NCBI GenBank assembly: GCA_947625365.1
Contig: CANQNZ010000002.1
Span: 1-30,304, forward strand
DNA length: 30,304 nt
Origin: an uncultured Bacilli bacterium
GTDB lineage: Bacteria > Bacillota_I > Bacilli_A > RF39 > UBA660
Direction: 5' to 3'
The position numbers and the translations under genes are program-made. Shown here in pieces: positions 7,563 through 15,870 of the stretch (the first letter of the stretch is position 1; each line of letters opens with the position of its first letter). The notes under the pieces were generated by a model. That model was not told the origin of the DNA and ran no database searches. It was given only the letters and a program-made list of their open reading frames with translations.

Positions 7563-9353
7563 ATGCAACGAAAAACTAAAAATATTATAGCTATAGTTAT
7601 TATTTTATTACTATGTGGTAGTATTGTTTTTACGGGATATTTGAGTAAGTCATCTAATACGAATAATAGTAATAATATACCAAATATGAGCCAAAGTGGA
7701 AGTGAGCCTCCAGAAATGCCTAATGGAGATAATCAAGGAGAGCCTCCAGAAAAACCTGATGGTGAAATGAATAATGAACAAGGAAATAGTAATTCAAATA
7801 TGAAAGAACCTCCAGAGATGCCTAGTGGTGATAACGACATGGGAACTCCACCAGAGATGCCAAACAATGGTATGGAGCAAATAAATAACTCCGGCCATAA
7901 TTATGTTTATTTAATTCTTTTTGGAATAGAAAGTTTAACATTATCTATCATTGTTCTTTATTTATTGATGTCGGGATTTAATAAAAAGACTTTAAAAGAA
8001 ACATTTGCTAATACTGATAAAATATTAATTTATATTTTAGGAGTAATTATTTTAACAAGTGGACTTACTTTTACGGAAAATTTGGTTACTAACAAATTAA
8101 AAGATAATACGAATGTTAATGATAATTCTAATCAAGGTATGAGCACAGAACAAAATACAAATATATCTTATTCAGCTGTGAAAGAAATTACTAAATCTAT
8201 AACGGAAACAAGTGGCGAATATGAAAGCTTAAAAAAGGATGAAAATGCTATATTAGTTAGTGGTGATATTGATGTAACTTTATCAGATATAAGCATAGAT
8301 AAAAGTGGCGATGCAGATGGTGGTGATAATACAAGTTTCTATGGTACAAATTCGGCTATCTTAGCCAAAGATGGAGCTAACTTAACCCTTAAAAATATGA
8401 AAATAAATACAAATGCCACAGGGGCAAATGGTGTATTTAGTTATGGCGGAAGTGCAACAACAAATAATACTAATAGCGATGGTACTCAAGTAACGATTAG
8501 CAATTCTACCATAACAACAACAAAAGATAACTCGGGCGGAATTATGACAACTGGTGGAGGAACAATGATTGCCAAAAATCTTAACGTTAATACAGCAGGA
8601 GTATCAAGTGCCGCCATTAGGTCAGACCGTGGTGGTGGGATAGTAAATGTTGATGGTGGAACATACAAGACAACTGGAGCAGGCTCTCCTACAATTTATT
8701 CAACTGCCGATATAACTGTAAAAAATGCCTCTTTAATTGCTACGGCCTCAGAAGGCGTAGTAATTGAAGGAAAAAACAAGATAAATCTTGAAAATGTAAC
8801 CCTAACTGATACTAATAATAAATTAAATGGGCAATCTACAACTTATAAAAATATTTTTCTCTATCAATCTATGAGTGGAGATGCTTCTACTGGTGTATCA
8901 GAATTTAGTGCTACTAATTCTGAAATAACTACAAATAAAGGTGATAATTTTTATATTACAAATACAAGTGCTAAAATTACTTTAAATAATAATAAGTTTA
9001 TAAATAATGACTCTACTGGTAATTTTTTAAGAGCAGAGAAAGGCCCTTGGGGTAATAATGGTTCAAACGGAGGAATTGTTGAACTATTAATGGAAAATCA
9101 AGAAGCTAAAGGGAACATTGTTATAGATGCTATTTCCACTCTTGATATGACTATGAGTGCAAATTCTTATTACGAAGGAATAATTAATGGTGATGATAGT
9201 GCTAAAGAAATCAAATTAAAATTAGATAAAACATCTAAAATCAAATTAATGGGAGATAGTTATATAACTTCTTTGGATAATGCTGATAGTAGTAATAGTA
9301 ATATTGATTTTAATGGATATAAATTATATGTAAATGGTAAAGCCATAAATTAA
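7563..9353 (+). CDS. Membrane-tethered beta-helix protein with PPEMP repeats
   Basis: The protein of 596 aa has a hydrophobic segment at about 8-26, an Asn/Gly/Pro-rich loop (27-112) carrying PPEMP, PPEKP, PPEMP and PPEMP at 49, 61, 83 and 96, two more membrane segments (about 114-136 and 153-170), and an exported domain of about 415 residues. That domain is made of short repeats alternating ITVKNAS/ITLNNNK-like strands with Gly/Asn/Thr turns, the pattern of a right-handed parallel beta-helix as in pectate-lyase-like and carbohydrate-binding surface proteins. No catalytic residues are identifiable. It is the first gene of an operon with the regulator and kinase (17 bp gap), and its promoter carries the shared direct-repeat site. 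Confidence 0.7.
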   Translation: MQRKTKNIIAIVIILLLCGSIVFTGYLSKSSNTNNSNNIPNMSQSGSEPPEMPNGDNQGEPPEKPDGEMNNEQGNSNSNMKEPPEMPSGDNDMGTPPEMPNNGMEQINNSGHNYVYLILFGIESLTLSIIVLYLLMSGFNKKTLKETFANTDKILIYILGVIILTSGLTFTENLVTNKLKDNTNVNDNSNQGMSTEQNTNISYSAVKEITKSITETSGEYESLKKDENAILVSGDIDVTLSDISIDKSGDADGGDNTSFYGTNSAILAKDGANLTLKNMKINTNATGANGVFSYGGSATTNNTNSDGTQVTISNSTITTTKDNSGGIMTTGGGTMIAKNLNVNTAGVSSAAIRSDRGGGIVNVDGGTYKTTGAGSPTIYSTADITVKNASLIATASEGVVIEGKNKINLENVTLTDTNNKLNGQSTTYKNIFLYQSMSGDASTGVSEFSATNSEITTNKGDNFYITNTSAKITLNNNKFINNDSTGNFLRAEKGPWGNNGSNGGIVELLMENQEAKGNIVIDAISTLDMTMSANSYYEGIINGDDSAKEIKLKLDKTSKIKLMGDSYITSLDNADSSNSNIDFNGYKLYVNGKAIN

Positions 9354-9370
9354 AAAATGGAGGTGGTAAG

Positions 9371-10048
9371 ATGAGAATTTTAGTGGTTGAAGATGAAGAG
9401 GCTATAGCTGATGTTATTGCTACAAAATTAAGGGCTTTAAAATATGAAGTCGATACCAGTTTCGATGGGGAAGATGGATTATATAAAGCTACTTCAAATA
9501 TATATGATTTAATTATTCTGGATATAATGCTTCCTAAAATGGATGGGTTAGAAATACTAAGAGAGATAAAAGAAAATGATATAAGTGCTAAAGTTATCAT
9601 GCTTACGGCCAAATCGGAATTAGATGATAAATTAAAGGGTTTTAATACGGGAGCAGATGATTATGTAACTAAACCATTTCATATTGAAGAATTAATCGCT
9701 CGCGTAAATGTACAATTAAGAAATAAAGGAAAATCGAAAATCAAAGATGTATTAGAATATGGGGATTTAGCCTTAAATATAAGAACTTCTACTTTAACTT
9801 GTGTAACTACAGATGAGTCAATAAATATTCCTTATCGGGAATTTCTCTTACTTGAATATTTTATCAATAATAAAGAGCAAATTATATCAAAAGAACAAAT
9901 TTATGATAAAGTTTGGGGAATGGATGCGGATTTTGAGTCCAATAATTTAGAGGCATACTTATCTTTTTTAAGAAAGAAAATAAAAATTATTGGCTCAAAA
10001 GTAAATATTAAAGCAGTTCGTAATTTAGGTTACAAAATGGAGGAATAA
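9371..10048 (+). CDS. OmpR/PhoB-family response regulator
   Basis: This two-domain regulator has a receiver with the acidic pocket Glu7/Asp8, phospho-acceptor Asp51 (LIILDIMLPKMDG), Thr79 and Lys101 (KPF), followed by a winged-helix DNA-binding domain (about 130-225) ending in RNLGYKME. All receiver active-site residues are intact. A GGAGGTGG ribosome site precedes the ATG, and the kinase gene begins 7 bp after the stop. It is the natural candidate to bind the repeated sites at 7499 and 11304, which would make the operon autoregulated and also control the ABC transporter. Confidence 0.95.
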   Translation: MRILVVEDEEAIADVIATKLRALKYEVDTSFDGEDGLYKATSNIYDLIILDIMLPKMDGLEILREIKENDISAKVIMLTAKSELDDKLKGFNTGADDYVTKPFHIEELIARVNVQLRNKGKSKIKDVLEYGDLALNIRTSTLTCVTTDESINIPYREFLLLEYFINNKEQIISKEQIYDKVWGMDADFESNNLEAYLSFLRKKIKIIGSKVNIKAVRNLGYKMEE

Positions 10049-10054
10049 AGAAGT

Positions 10055-11299
10055 ATGGAAGATTTAAAAAAGAAAACATTTTTGACAATTTTTATTATAA
10101 TTTCAGGGTTTGCTTTTATTTTTGCTATTTTCTTTAATGTCCAAATTTATCATCGAGAATATACAGGAATATTAAATAATTTAACCAGGATGCGAAATTT
10201 AACTATCCAAAAACATGAGCCCCTTAATAAAGAGATGAAACCAATAAATGATGATGAACTGCGTAATCGCAAAGTAATGGATTATGAAATATATACTTTT
10301 ATTCTAAATGATAATAATGATATTGTTGATAAAATAAGCCATAGTGATAATGCTATTAGTGATAAGATATTAACTAAAGCTAAAAACATTATTTCTAGTA
10401 ATAATACAAGCAAAGTAAAAATTGGCCTCTTATATTTACAAAGCTATGCTTATAATTTTGAAGATAGTAATTCTTTAACTATTGTAAATATTTCTAATAC
10501 TAGAAATATGTTACTTACCAATTTAATTATTTCTTTACTATTAATTAGTCTAGGAGAAATTATTATTTATATTATTTCGAAAAAAATAACGGAATGGATT
10601 ACCAAACCTGTTTTGGAAAGTTTTAATCGGGAAAAAGAATTTGTGGTTAATGCTTCTCATGAACTTAAAACGCCTCTGGCAGTTATGATGGCAAGTATTG
10701 ACTGTTTAGATGTAAATAAAAAAAATGAAAAATGGATTAACAATTTAAAAAGTGAGTCTGATAGAATGAGTAATTTAATCACCAGATTACTTGATTTATC
10801 TAAAACTGAATATTTGCCGAAAGAAAATTTTAGTAAAAATGATATTTCGATGATTGTAGAGAAAAGAGCATTAACATTTGAAAGTTTAGCATATGAAAAA
10901 AATATAACCATAAAAACAAATATTGCCGAAAAAGTAAACATCTTTTGTCATAAGGAAAGCATCGACGAATTAGTATCTATTTTAATAGATAATGCTATAA
11001 GCAATGCTCAAGAAAATAGCAAAATTAAAGTTAATCTAACCAATGATAAAGGGGAAATAAAATTGGCAGTAGTTAATAAGGGTAATCCTATACCACCTGA
11101 AGAATGTGAAAAAATATTTGAAAGATTTTATCGAAATGATAAAAGTCATAATCGAAAAAATGGGAGATATGGTTTAGGTCTTGCCATTGCTAAAAATATT
11201 GTAAAAGCCCATAATGGAGATATTAAAGCTTACTCTAAAAATGGTTATACTACTTTTGAAGTCAAATTTAAAAAAATGAACATTAACGAAAAAAGTTAG
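10055..11299 (+). CDS. Membrane sensor histidine kinase
   Basis: The kinase of 414 aa has transmembrane segments at about 8-28 and 153-174 enclosing an extracytoplasmic sensor of about 125 residues with no recognisable domain. The dimerisation/phospho-acceptor box NASHELKTPL places the phosphorylated residue at His202. The ATPase part has the N box (ILIDNAISNAQ), the FERFYR F box and the GRYGLGLAIAKNIV G box. It is cognate to the adjoining regulator by gene order. The signal is unknown; the sizeable sensor differs from the nearly absent sensors of BceS-type kinases. Confidence 0.94.
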   Translation: MEDLKKKTFLTIFIIISGFAFIFAIFFNVQIYHREYTGILNNLTRMRNLTIQKHEPLNKEMKPINDDELRNRKVMDYEIYTFILNDNNDIVDKISHSDNAISDKILTKAKNIISSNNTSKVKIGLLYLQSYAYNFEDSNSLTIVNISNTRNMLLTNLIISLLLISLGEIIIYIISKKITEWITKPVLESFNREKEFVVNASHELKTPLAVMMASIDCLDVNKKNEKWINNLKSESDRMSNLITRLLDLSKTEYLPKENFSKNDISMIVEKRALTFESLAYEKNITIKTNIAEKVNIFCHKESIDELVSILIDNAISNAQENSKIKVNLTNDKGEIKLAVVNKGNPIPPEECEKIFERFYRNDKSHNRKNGRYGLGLAIAKNIVKAHNGDIKAYSKNGYTTFEVKFKKMNINEKS

Positions 11300-11303
11300 T
11301 GTT

Positions 11304-11337
11304 TTTTAATGTTTCTTTAATATTTACGTAATAAAAT
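11304..11337 (+). promoter_or_regulatory. Regulated promoter with OmpR-type direct-repeat site, upstream of the ABC permease
   Basis: TTTAAT-GTTTC-TTTAAT (11305-11321) within a 23-bp element matches the element at 7499-7521 with one difference. TAAAAT at 11332-11337 is 28 bp from the element start, as at the other promoter. It begins 4 bp after the kinase stop codon, so the transporter genes have their own regulated promoter. Confidence 0.6.
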
Positions 11338-11361
11338 GATATTGTTTTAAAGGAGGATATT

Positions 11362-12804
11362 ATGTTTATATTAAAAAACGCATGGATTTCCATTAAAAGA
11401 AATAAGGGAAGGAATATTTTAATAGGAATAATTATTTTAATTATTGCTTGTGCTTGCACGATAACACTGGCTATTAAAAATACAGCTGTTGATTTAATTG
11501 ATTCTTATAAAAGTGCTTATGACAAAGAAGTAACAATCGGCTTTAATAGAGAAAACATGATGAAGGACTTCAATCCTGCCGATGAAGAAGGAAGAGCAAA
11601 TGCTCGAGAAAAATTTGATAATATCGCCAGTTACACAATTAATGATGTTGAGTCTTTTGCCGATAGCAATTACATTGAAAGTTACTATTATACTTATAGT
11701 GTTGGCTTAAATGGAAATGATATCGAAAAAGCAGAAATCGAGTCAAATAGTGATATGCCAAATGGCTTTGGACATGGAAAAGAAAATAATATGTCATCTA
11801 CTGATTTTAATTTAACAGGTTATAGTTCTAAAGAAGCCATGAGCGAATTTATAAGTGGAACTTATACAATGAGTGAAATAGCAGATAATGCTTGGGATAT
11901 TGCCTTTAATGGTAATTATGTTTTTATCAATGAAGAACTAGCAACTTTTAATAATTTAAAATTAAATGACAAAATAAAGTTAGAAGATGAAGATAGCAAC
12001 GTTTATGAATTTGAAATTATTGGTATATTTAAAGAAAATGAAGATGAAAACGAGCAGCCTATGTCAATGTTTTCTAATTCTGTAAATACAATCATAACAA
12101 ATAGTAATGCAGTTGTAAATTTGACAAACGGTAACGAAAATTTACAAGCTTCAATTTATCCCACTTTTATTATCGATTCTTATGATAATGTGGAAAAATT
12201 ACAAGATGAATTTTATGAAAAAGGATTAGATGAAAACTTTATCTTACAAACTAATGAAGAGTTAGCCTTAAGTGGGGTTTCTAGTATTAAAAATATTAAT
12301 TCATTTGCAACTACTTTCTTAGTTATTACGCTTATTATCGGGGGAATTGTATTGTTTGTAATCAACATGATTAATATTCGCGAAAGAAAATATGAAATAG
12401 GAGTTTTAAGAACAATCGGTATAAGTAAGTTAAAATTAACCATGCAATTTGTATCAGAACTGGTAATTGTTTCACTAGTTGCTCTTATGCTTGGAGCAGC
12501 AATTGGTGCTGTAAGCTCTAAAAGTGTAAGTAACTCTTTACTAGAAAGTGAAATAAATAGTAGTAAAGAAACAGCAGAAGAAATAAATAAAAACTTTGGT
12601 AATCATGGTGGTGAAAAAGGTGGTATGCATGGCAAAGGTATGCCAGTCATTGAAGCTTATGACTCTATTGATGCCGTAGTTGATATTAAAGTTTTAGTAG
12701 AATTACTGGGAATTAGTATTTCTTTAGTGTTAGTAAGTTCGATTGCTTCCATGGTTAGTATTCAAAGATTTTCGCCACTTACAATATTGAAAGAGAGGTC
12801 TTAA
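11362..12804 (+). CDS. MacB/FtsX-type ABC transporter permease with His/Met-rich outer loops
   Basis: The four-helix MacB topology is visible: a segment at about 19-40, a large extracytoplasmic domain (41-314), then helices near 316-338, 362-386 and 444-466. The cytoplasmic coupling region after helix 2 reads RERKYEIGVLRTIG, the FtsX-family hallmark. Two outer segments are rich in His, Met and Gly: MPNGFGHGKENNM (about 132-144) and NHGGEKGGMHGKGMP (414-428), the second in the usually short loop between helices 3 and 4. It pairs with the ATPase 2 bp downstream. MacB-like systems act in peptide/toxin efflux or envelope stress rather than classical transport; the substrate is unknown. Confidence 0.88.
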   Translation: MFILKNAWISIKRNKGRNILIGIIILIIACACTITLAIKNTAVDLIDSYKSAYDKEVTIGFNRENMMKDFNPADEEGRANAREKFDNIASYTINDVESFADSNYIESYYYTYSVGLNGNDIEKAEIESNSDMPNGFGHGKENNMSSTDFNLTGYSSKEAMSEFISGTYTMSEIADNAWDIAFNGNYVFINEELATFNNLKLNDKIKLEDEDSNVYEFEIIGIFKENEDENEQPMSMFSNSVNTIITNSNAVVNLTNGNENLQASIYPTFIIDSYDNVEKLQDEFYEKGLDENFILQTNEELALSGVSSIKNINSFATTFLVITLIIGGIVLFVINMINIRERKYEIGVLRTIGISKLKLTMQFVSELVIVSLVALMLGAAIGAVSSKSVSNSLLESEINSSKETAEEINKNFGNHGGEKGGMHGKGMPVIEAYDSIDAVVDIKVLVELLGISISLVLVSSIASMVSIQRFSPLTILKERS

Positions 12805-12806
12805 TA

Positions 12807-13523
12807 ATGGTAAAGAAGGAAAAAAATGCATCTTCCAATAAAATTATTTTAAGTATTAAAAATGCTAGTTATCGATATAGTGATGCGGAAGAAAATGATT
12901 ATGCTTTAAAAGATATCAGTTTTGATTTTGAAAGCGGGAAATTATATGCTATAAGAGGTCGAAGTGGTACAGGAAAAACGACATTATTATCTTTAATAAG
13001 TGGTCTGGAAAAATGTACGGAAGGCCAAATCATATTTGACGGTAAAAGTTTAAAAGATATGAATTTAGATAAGTATCGTAATAGTGATATCGGTATTGTT
13101 TTTCAAAGTTATAATTTATTGCCTTTTATGACAGCAAGTGAAAATATAATTCTTTCTATGGATGCTAGTGGTTTAAAAATTAAAAATAAAAAAGAAAAAG
13201 CCATAAAGCTAATGGAAAAAGTTGGCTTAAAAGACACCTATGCAAATCGTAAAGTACTAAGATTATCAGGAGGAGAACAACAAAGAGTTGCTATTGCCAG
13301 AAGTCTGTCTTACAACCCTAAAATGATAATTGCTGATGAACCAACAGGAAATCTTGATAAGCAAACAGAAAGTGAAATTTTAGAAATATTTAAAAAATTA
13401 GCTCATGAAGAAAATAAATGCGTAATTATTGTAACACATTCTCAAAATGTCTGTGATACTGTTGATAAAATATATGACTTAAAAAAACTTCCTGAAAAAA
13501 AGGCAAATAAATCTAAACTATAA
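12807..13523 (+). CDS. MacB/LolD-type ABC transporter ATP-binding protein
   Basis: This is a complete nucleotide-binding domain of 238 aa with Walker A GRSGTGKTT (51-59), Q loop (VFQSYNLLPFMTA), signature LSGGEQQRVAIARSL, Walker B MIIADEPTGNLD and H loop (VTHSQ). The ADEPTGNLD motif is characteristic of the MacB/LolD/FtsE group, which work with FtsX-type permeases like the one just upstream. Translation follows a GAGAGG ribosome site at the end of the permease gene. An intrinsic terminator at 13581 ends the operon. Confidence 0.95.
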   Translation: MVKKEKNASSNKIILSIKNASYRYSDAEENDYALKDISFDFESGKLYAIRGRSGTGKTTLLSLISGLEKCTEGQIIFDGKSLKDMNLDKYRNSDIGIVFQSYNLLPFMTASENIILSMDASGLKIKNKKEKAIKLMEKVGLKDTYANRKVLRLSGGEQQRVAIARSLSYNPKMIIADEPTGNLDKQTESEILEIFKKLAHEENKCVIIVTHSQNVCDTVDKIYDLKKLPEKKANKSKL

Positions 13524-13580
13524 TTAAGGTTATTGGGTTAATAAAAACAATATAATTTATTTATTAGTATAAATAGTTTT

Positions 13581-13605
13581 AGAAAGTTTAAGCTTTCTTT
13601 TTTTT
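13581..13605 (+). terminator. Terminator after the ABC operon (copy 2 of a repeated element)
   Basis: Same hairpin as at 7390 (AGAAAG/CTTTCT, 6-nt loop), followed by eight T. The identity with the first copy extends over 27 bp (13578-13604). Confidence 0.8.
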
Positions 13606-13622
13606 CCCTCCTATATTATAAT
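13594..13622 (+). promoter_or_regulatory. Promoter of the 534-aa membrane protein gene
   Basis: TATAAT at 13617-13622 with a weak TTTCTT 17 bp upstream that overlaps the terminator. GAGGG at 13637-13641 is 8 nt before the ATG at 13650. Confidence 0.5.
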
Positions 13623-13649
13623 TATTATGATAGAAAGAGGGTAATTTAC

Positions 13650-15254
13650 ATGGTATTTAAAAAGCCGTATGCTTTTTTGATAAAACATTTTAAAGCCATT
13701 CATTTAGTTATTGTCGGCTTGCTTGTTTACTTGGCTTTTCGCATATTTAGAATAGTAAGATTTTTTAGTGAATTTGCTTCTTCTGGCTATTATACTTCAG
13801 CGTCAAATATTGCGGGAAGTTATATTAATTTATTCATGTATTTTGCCGTCATTTTAGTCTTGTGTATTAGTATCTTTGTATATATGTTAATGAAAAATAA
13901 AAAGAAAGATACCAAATTATATGTAGGATTAATTGCTTATTATATATTTATCTTTGTTTTATTATCAGTATCTTTTGGTATCTTACAAGGTTTAGAAAAA
14001 GATGTAGTAGATGCCCAAGTGGCTCGTTTATATCGAGATTTATCTTTACTGTTTTCGTTGCCACAATACTTTTTTATAATTGTAACTGCTATGAGAGGAT
14101 TAGGCTTTAATTTAAAGAAATTTAATTTTCAATTAGATTTAAAAGAGATGGAAATTGAAGCTACCGACGATGAAGAAATAGAACTAACAGTGGGGGTGGA
14201 AACTTACAAAGCTAAAAGAACTTTAAGACGTTTTATTCGGGAATTTAAATATTATTTTTTAGAAAATACCTTTATTTTTATTTGTATTGTTTCTATTATT
14301 GGGATAATTGTAGGAACTGGTATTTTTATGAATGTTAATGTTTATAATAAAGTTTATAAACAAAATGCTGTCTTTACTTATAAAACATTTAATTTAAAAG
14401 TAAACAATAGTTATATTACAAATACAGATTTTCGAGGTAATGAACTTATAAAGGATAAATATTATTTAGTAGTAAATATGAATATTCTAAATAAATCAAC
14501 TGCTGCTAATGCTTTAGAACTAACAGATTTTCGTTTAAAAGTTAATAAAGATAATATTTATCCAACTAAAAGTAAGATTGAATATTTTGCTGATTTAGGA
14601 ACTCCTTATAAAGAAGATAAACTTAAAGGGGGTAGTGATGGTAACTATATTTTAATTTTTGAGTTAGATAAAAATGCTTTAAGAAATAATTATACTATTG
14701 ATATCTTAGAATCAATTAACTATAATGTGGGCGATATTAAAGCTAACTATAAAAGAGTTAAAGTAGTGCCGGAAGATATTTCTAAAGTAAAACAAATGGG
14801 AACTTTTAAACAACAAGATGAAATATCATTTAAGGATAGTATGTTAAAGGAAAGCTCTCTTAAAATAACTAATTATAATATTACTAATGTTTATAAATAT
14901 AATTATGACTTTTGTATAAACGAGGATTGTCGTAATTCCGTAGGTATAGTAACGCCTAAGTATACTAAATCTTCTAATACTATCTTACTTGTATTAGATT
15001 ATGAACTTAAGCTAGATGATACAACTTATTATTATAAGAGTAATAAAAGTGCCAATGCTTTTTTCAGTCAGTTTGCCAAAGTCGAGTATAGTCAAAAGGG
15101 TGGCGAGACAGTAACTTTAGATACGGAAAATGTAACTCCAGATGAGTTAAAGGGTAAAGTAGTATTACAAGTAAGTTCAGCAATAAGAAATGCTGATAAC
15201 ATTAATTTAGTACTTACTATTAGAAATAAAGAATATATAGTTAAAATAAAATAA
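13650..15254 (+). CDS. Multi-pass membrane protein with large extracytoplasmic C-terminal part, unknown function
   Basis: Not recognised. Five hydrophobic segments are visible (about 18-36, 58-80, 89-111, 131-147 and 200-226). An acidic cytoplasmic stretch with EIEATDDEEIEL lies between segments 4 and 5. After segment 5 come about 305 residues with strand-rich composition (YYLVVNMNILN, NYILIFELD, SNTILLVLDYELKLDD), probably outside the cell and perhaps two beta-sandwich units like DUF4352-type domains, a weak resemblance. Two Cys flank a short loop (FCINEDC) and might form a disulfide. The HD-domain gene follows closely. Confidence 0.6.
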   Translation: MVFKKPYAFLIKHFKAIHLVIVGLLVYLAFRIFRIVRFFSEFASSGYYTSASNIAGSYINLFMYFAVILVLCISIFVYMLMKNKKKDTKLYVGLIAYYIFIFVLLSVSFGILQGLEKDVVDAQVARLYRDLSLLFSLPQYFFIIVTAMRGLGFNLKKFNFQLDLKEMEIEATDDEEIELTVGVETYKAKRTLRRFIREFKYYFLENTFIFICIVSIIGIIVGTGIFMNVNVYNKVYKQNAVFTYKTFNLKVNNSYITNTDFRGNELIKDKYYLVVNMNILNKSTAANALELTDFRLKVNKDNIYPTKSKIEYFADLGTPYKEDKLKGGSDGNYILIFELDKNALRNNYTIDILESINYNVGDIKANYKRVKVVPEDISKVKQMGTFKQQDEISFKDSMLKESSLKITNYNITNVYKYNYDFCINEDCRNSVGIVTPKYTKSSNTILLVLDYELKLDDTTYYYKSNKSANAFFSQFAKVEYSQKGGETVTLDTENVTPDELKGKVVLQVSSAIRNADNINLVLTIRNKEYIVKIK

Positions 15255-15265
15255 GGGTGGTAAAG

Positions 15266-15844
15266 TTGCAATTAAGTAGTAAAGATGCCAAAAAGATGTT
15301 AGAAGAGACGATAGGTCAAACTCCTCATGATGGATGGATATATCATTCTATTTGTGTTGGAGATAGTGCCGCGACTATTGCTTCTTCTTTAAATTTAGAC
15401 AAAGAAAAAGCACGAACATTAGGATATATTCATGATATAGGTAAAAAAATAAACTTTAAATATCATGTTATTGAAGGCTATAATCTTTTAAAAAAGCTTG
15501 GATATGATGAAGAATACTGTAATATATGTTTAACTCATTCTTACTTAAATAATGATGTTAAATGTACGGCTGGAGGAATACCTGAAGATATTCCTTTTAG
15601 AACTAATTTTATAATTAATCATGAATATACAATATATGAAAAAATAATTAATTTATGTGACCTAATGTGTACAAATAAAGTTTGTACTCTAGAGCAAAGA
15701 TTAATAGATGTTATGTTACGAAGAGGAGTACATTCTAATACAGTTTATCATATTAAAGAAGCTTATAAATTAAAAGAATATTTTGATAATCTGCTTGGAC
15801 ATAATATATATGATTTATTTCCAGAAATAAAAGAGAATATATAA
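15266..15844 (+). CDS. HD-domain metal-dependent phosphohydrolase
   Basis: The HD signature is complete: a first His in YHSICVGDSA (about residue 27), the HD pair in GYIHDIGKK, a His in LTHSYLN and an Asp in NLCDLMC. HD proteins of this size (192 aa) hydrolyse nucleotides or other phosphoesters; the substrate is not predictable. The start chosen is TTG 15266, because AGGGTGG (15254-15260) sits 5 nt before it. A GTG at 15257 lies inside that ribosome site and is unlikely to be the start. It is co-transcribed with the preceding membrane protein gene. Confidence 0.82.
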   Translation: MQLSSKDAKKMLEETIGQTPHDGWIYHSICVGDSAATIASSLNLDKEKARTLGYIHDIGKKINFKYHVIEGYNLLKKLGYDEEYCNICLTHSYLNNDVKCTAGGIPEDIPFRTNFIINHEYTIYEKIINLCDLMCTNKVCTLEQRLIDVMLRRGVHSNTVYHIKEAYKLKEYFDNLLGHNIYDLFPEIKENI

Positions 15845-15849
15845 AAAAC

Positions 15850-15867
15850 GTCATCATTTAAGATGAC
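15850..15867. terminator. Bidirectional terminator between convergent genes
   Basis: GTCATC pairs with GATGAC around a 6-nt loop. T-rich tracts occur on the 3' side on both strands, serving the HD gene (plus) and the 483-aa gene (minus). Confidence 0.7.
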
Positions 15868-15870
15868 ATT

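Noticed and set aside
13551..13580. A small RNA between TATAAT 13551 and the terminator at 13581
   Set aside because: No -35 or extended -10 element supports the box, and the terminator is explained by the ABC operon.
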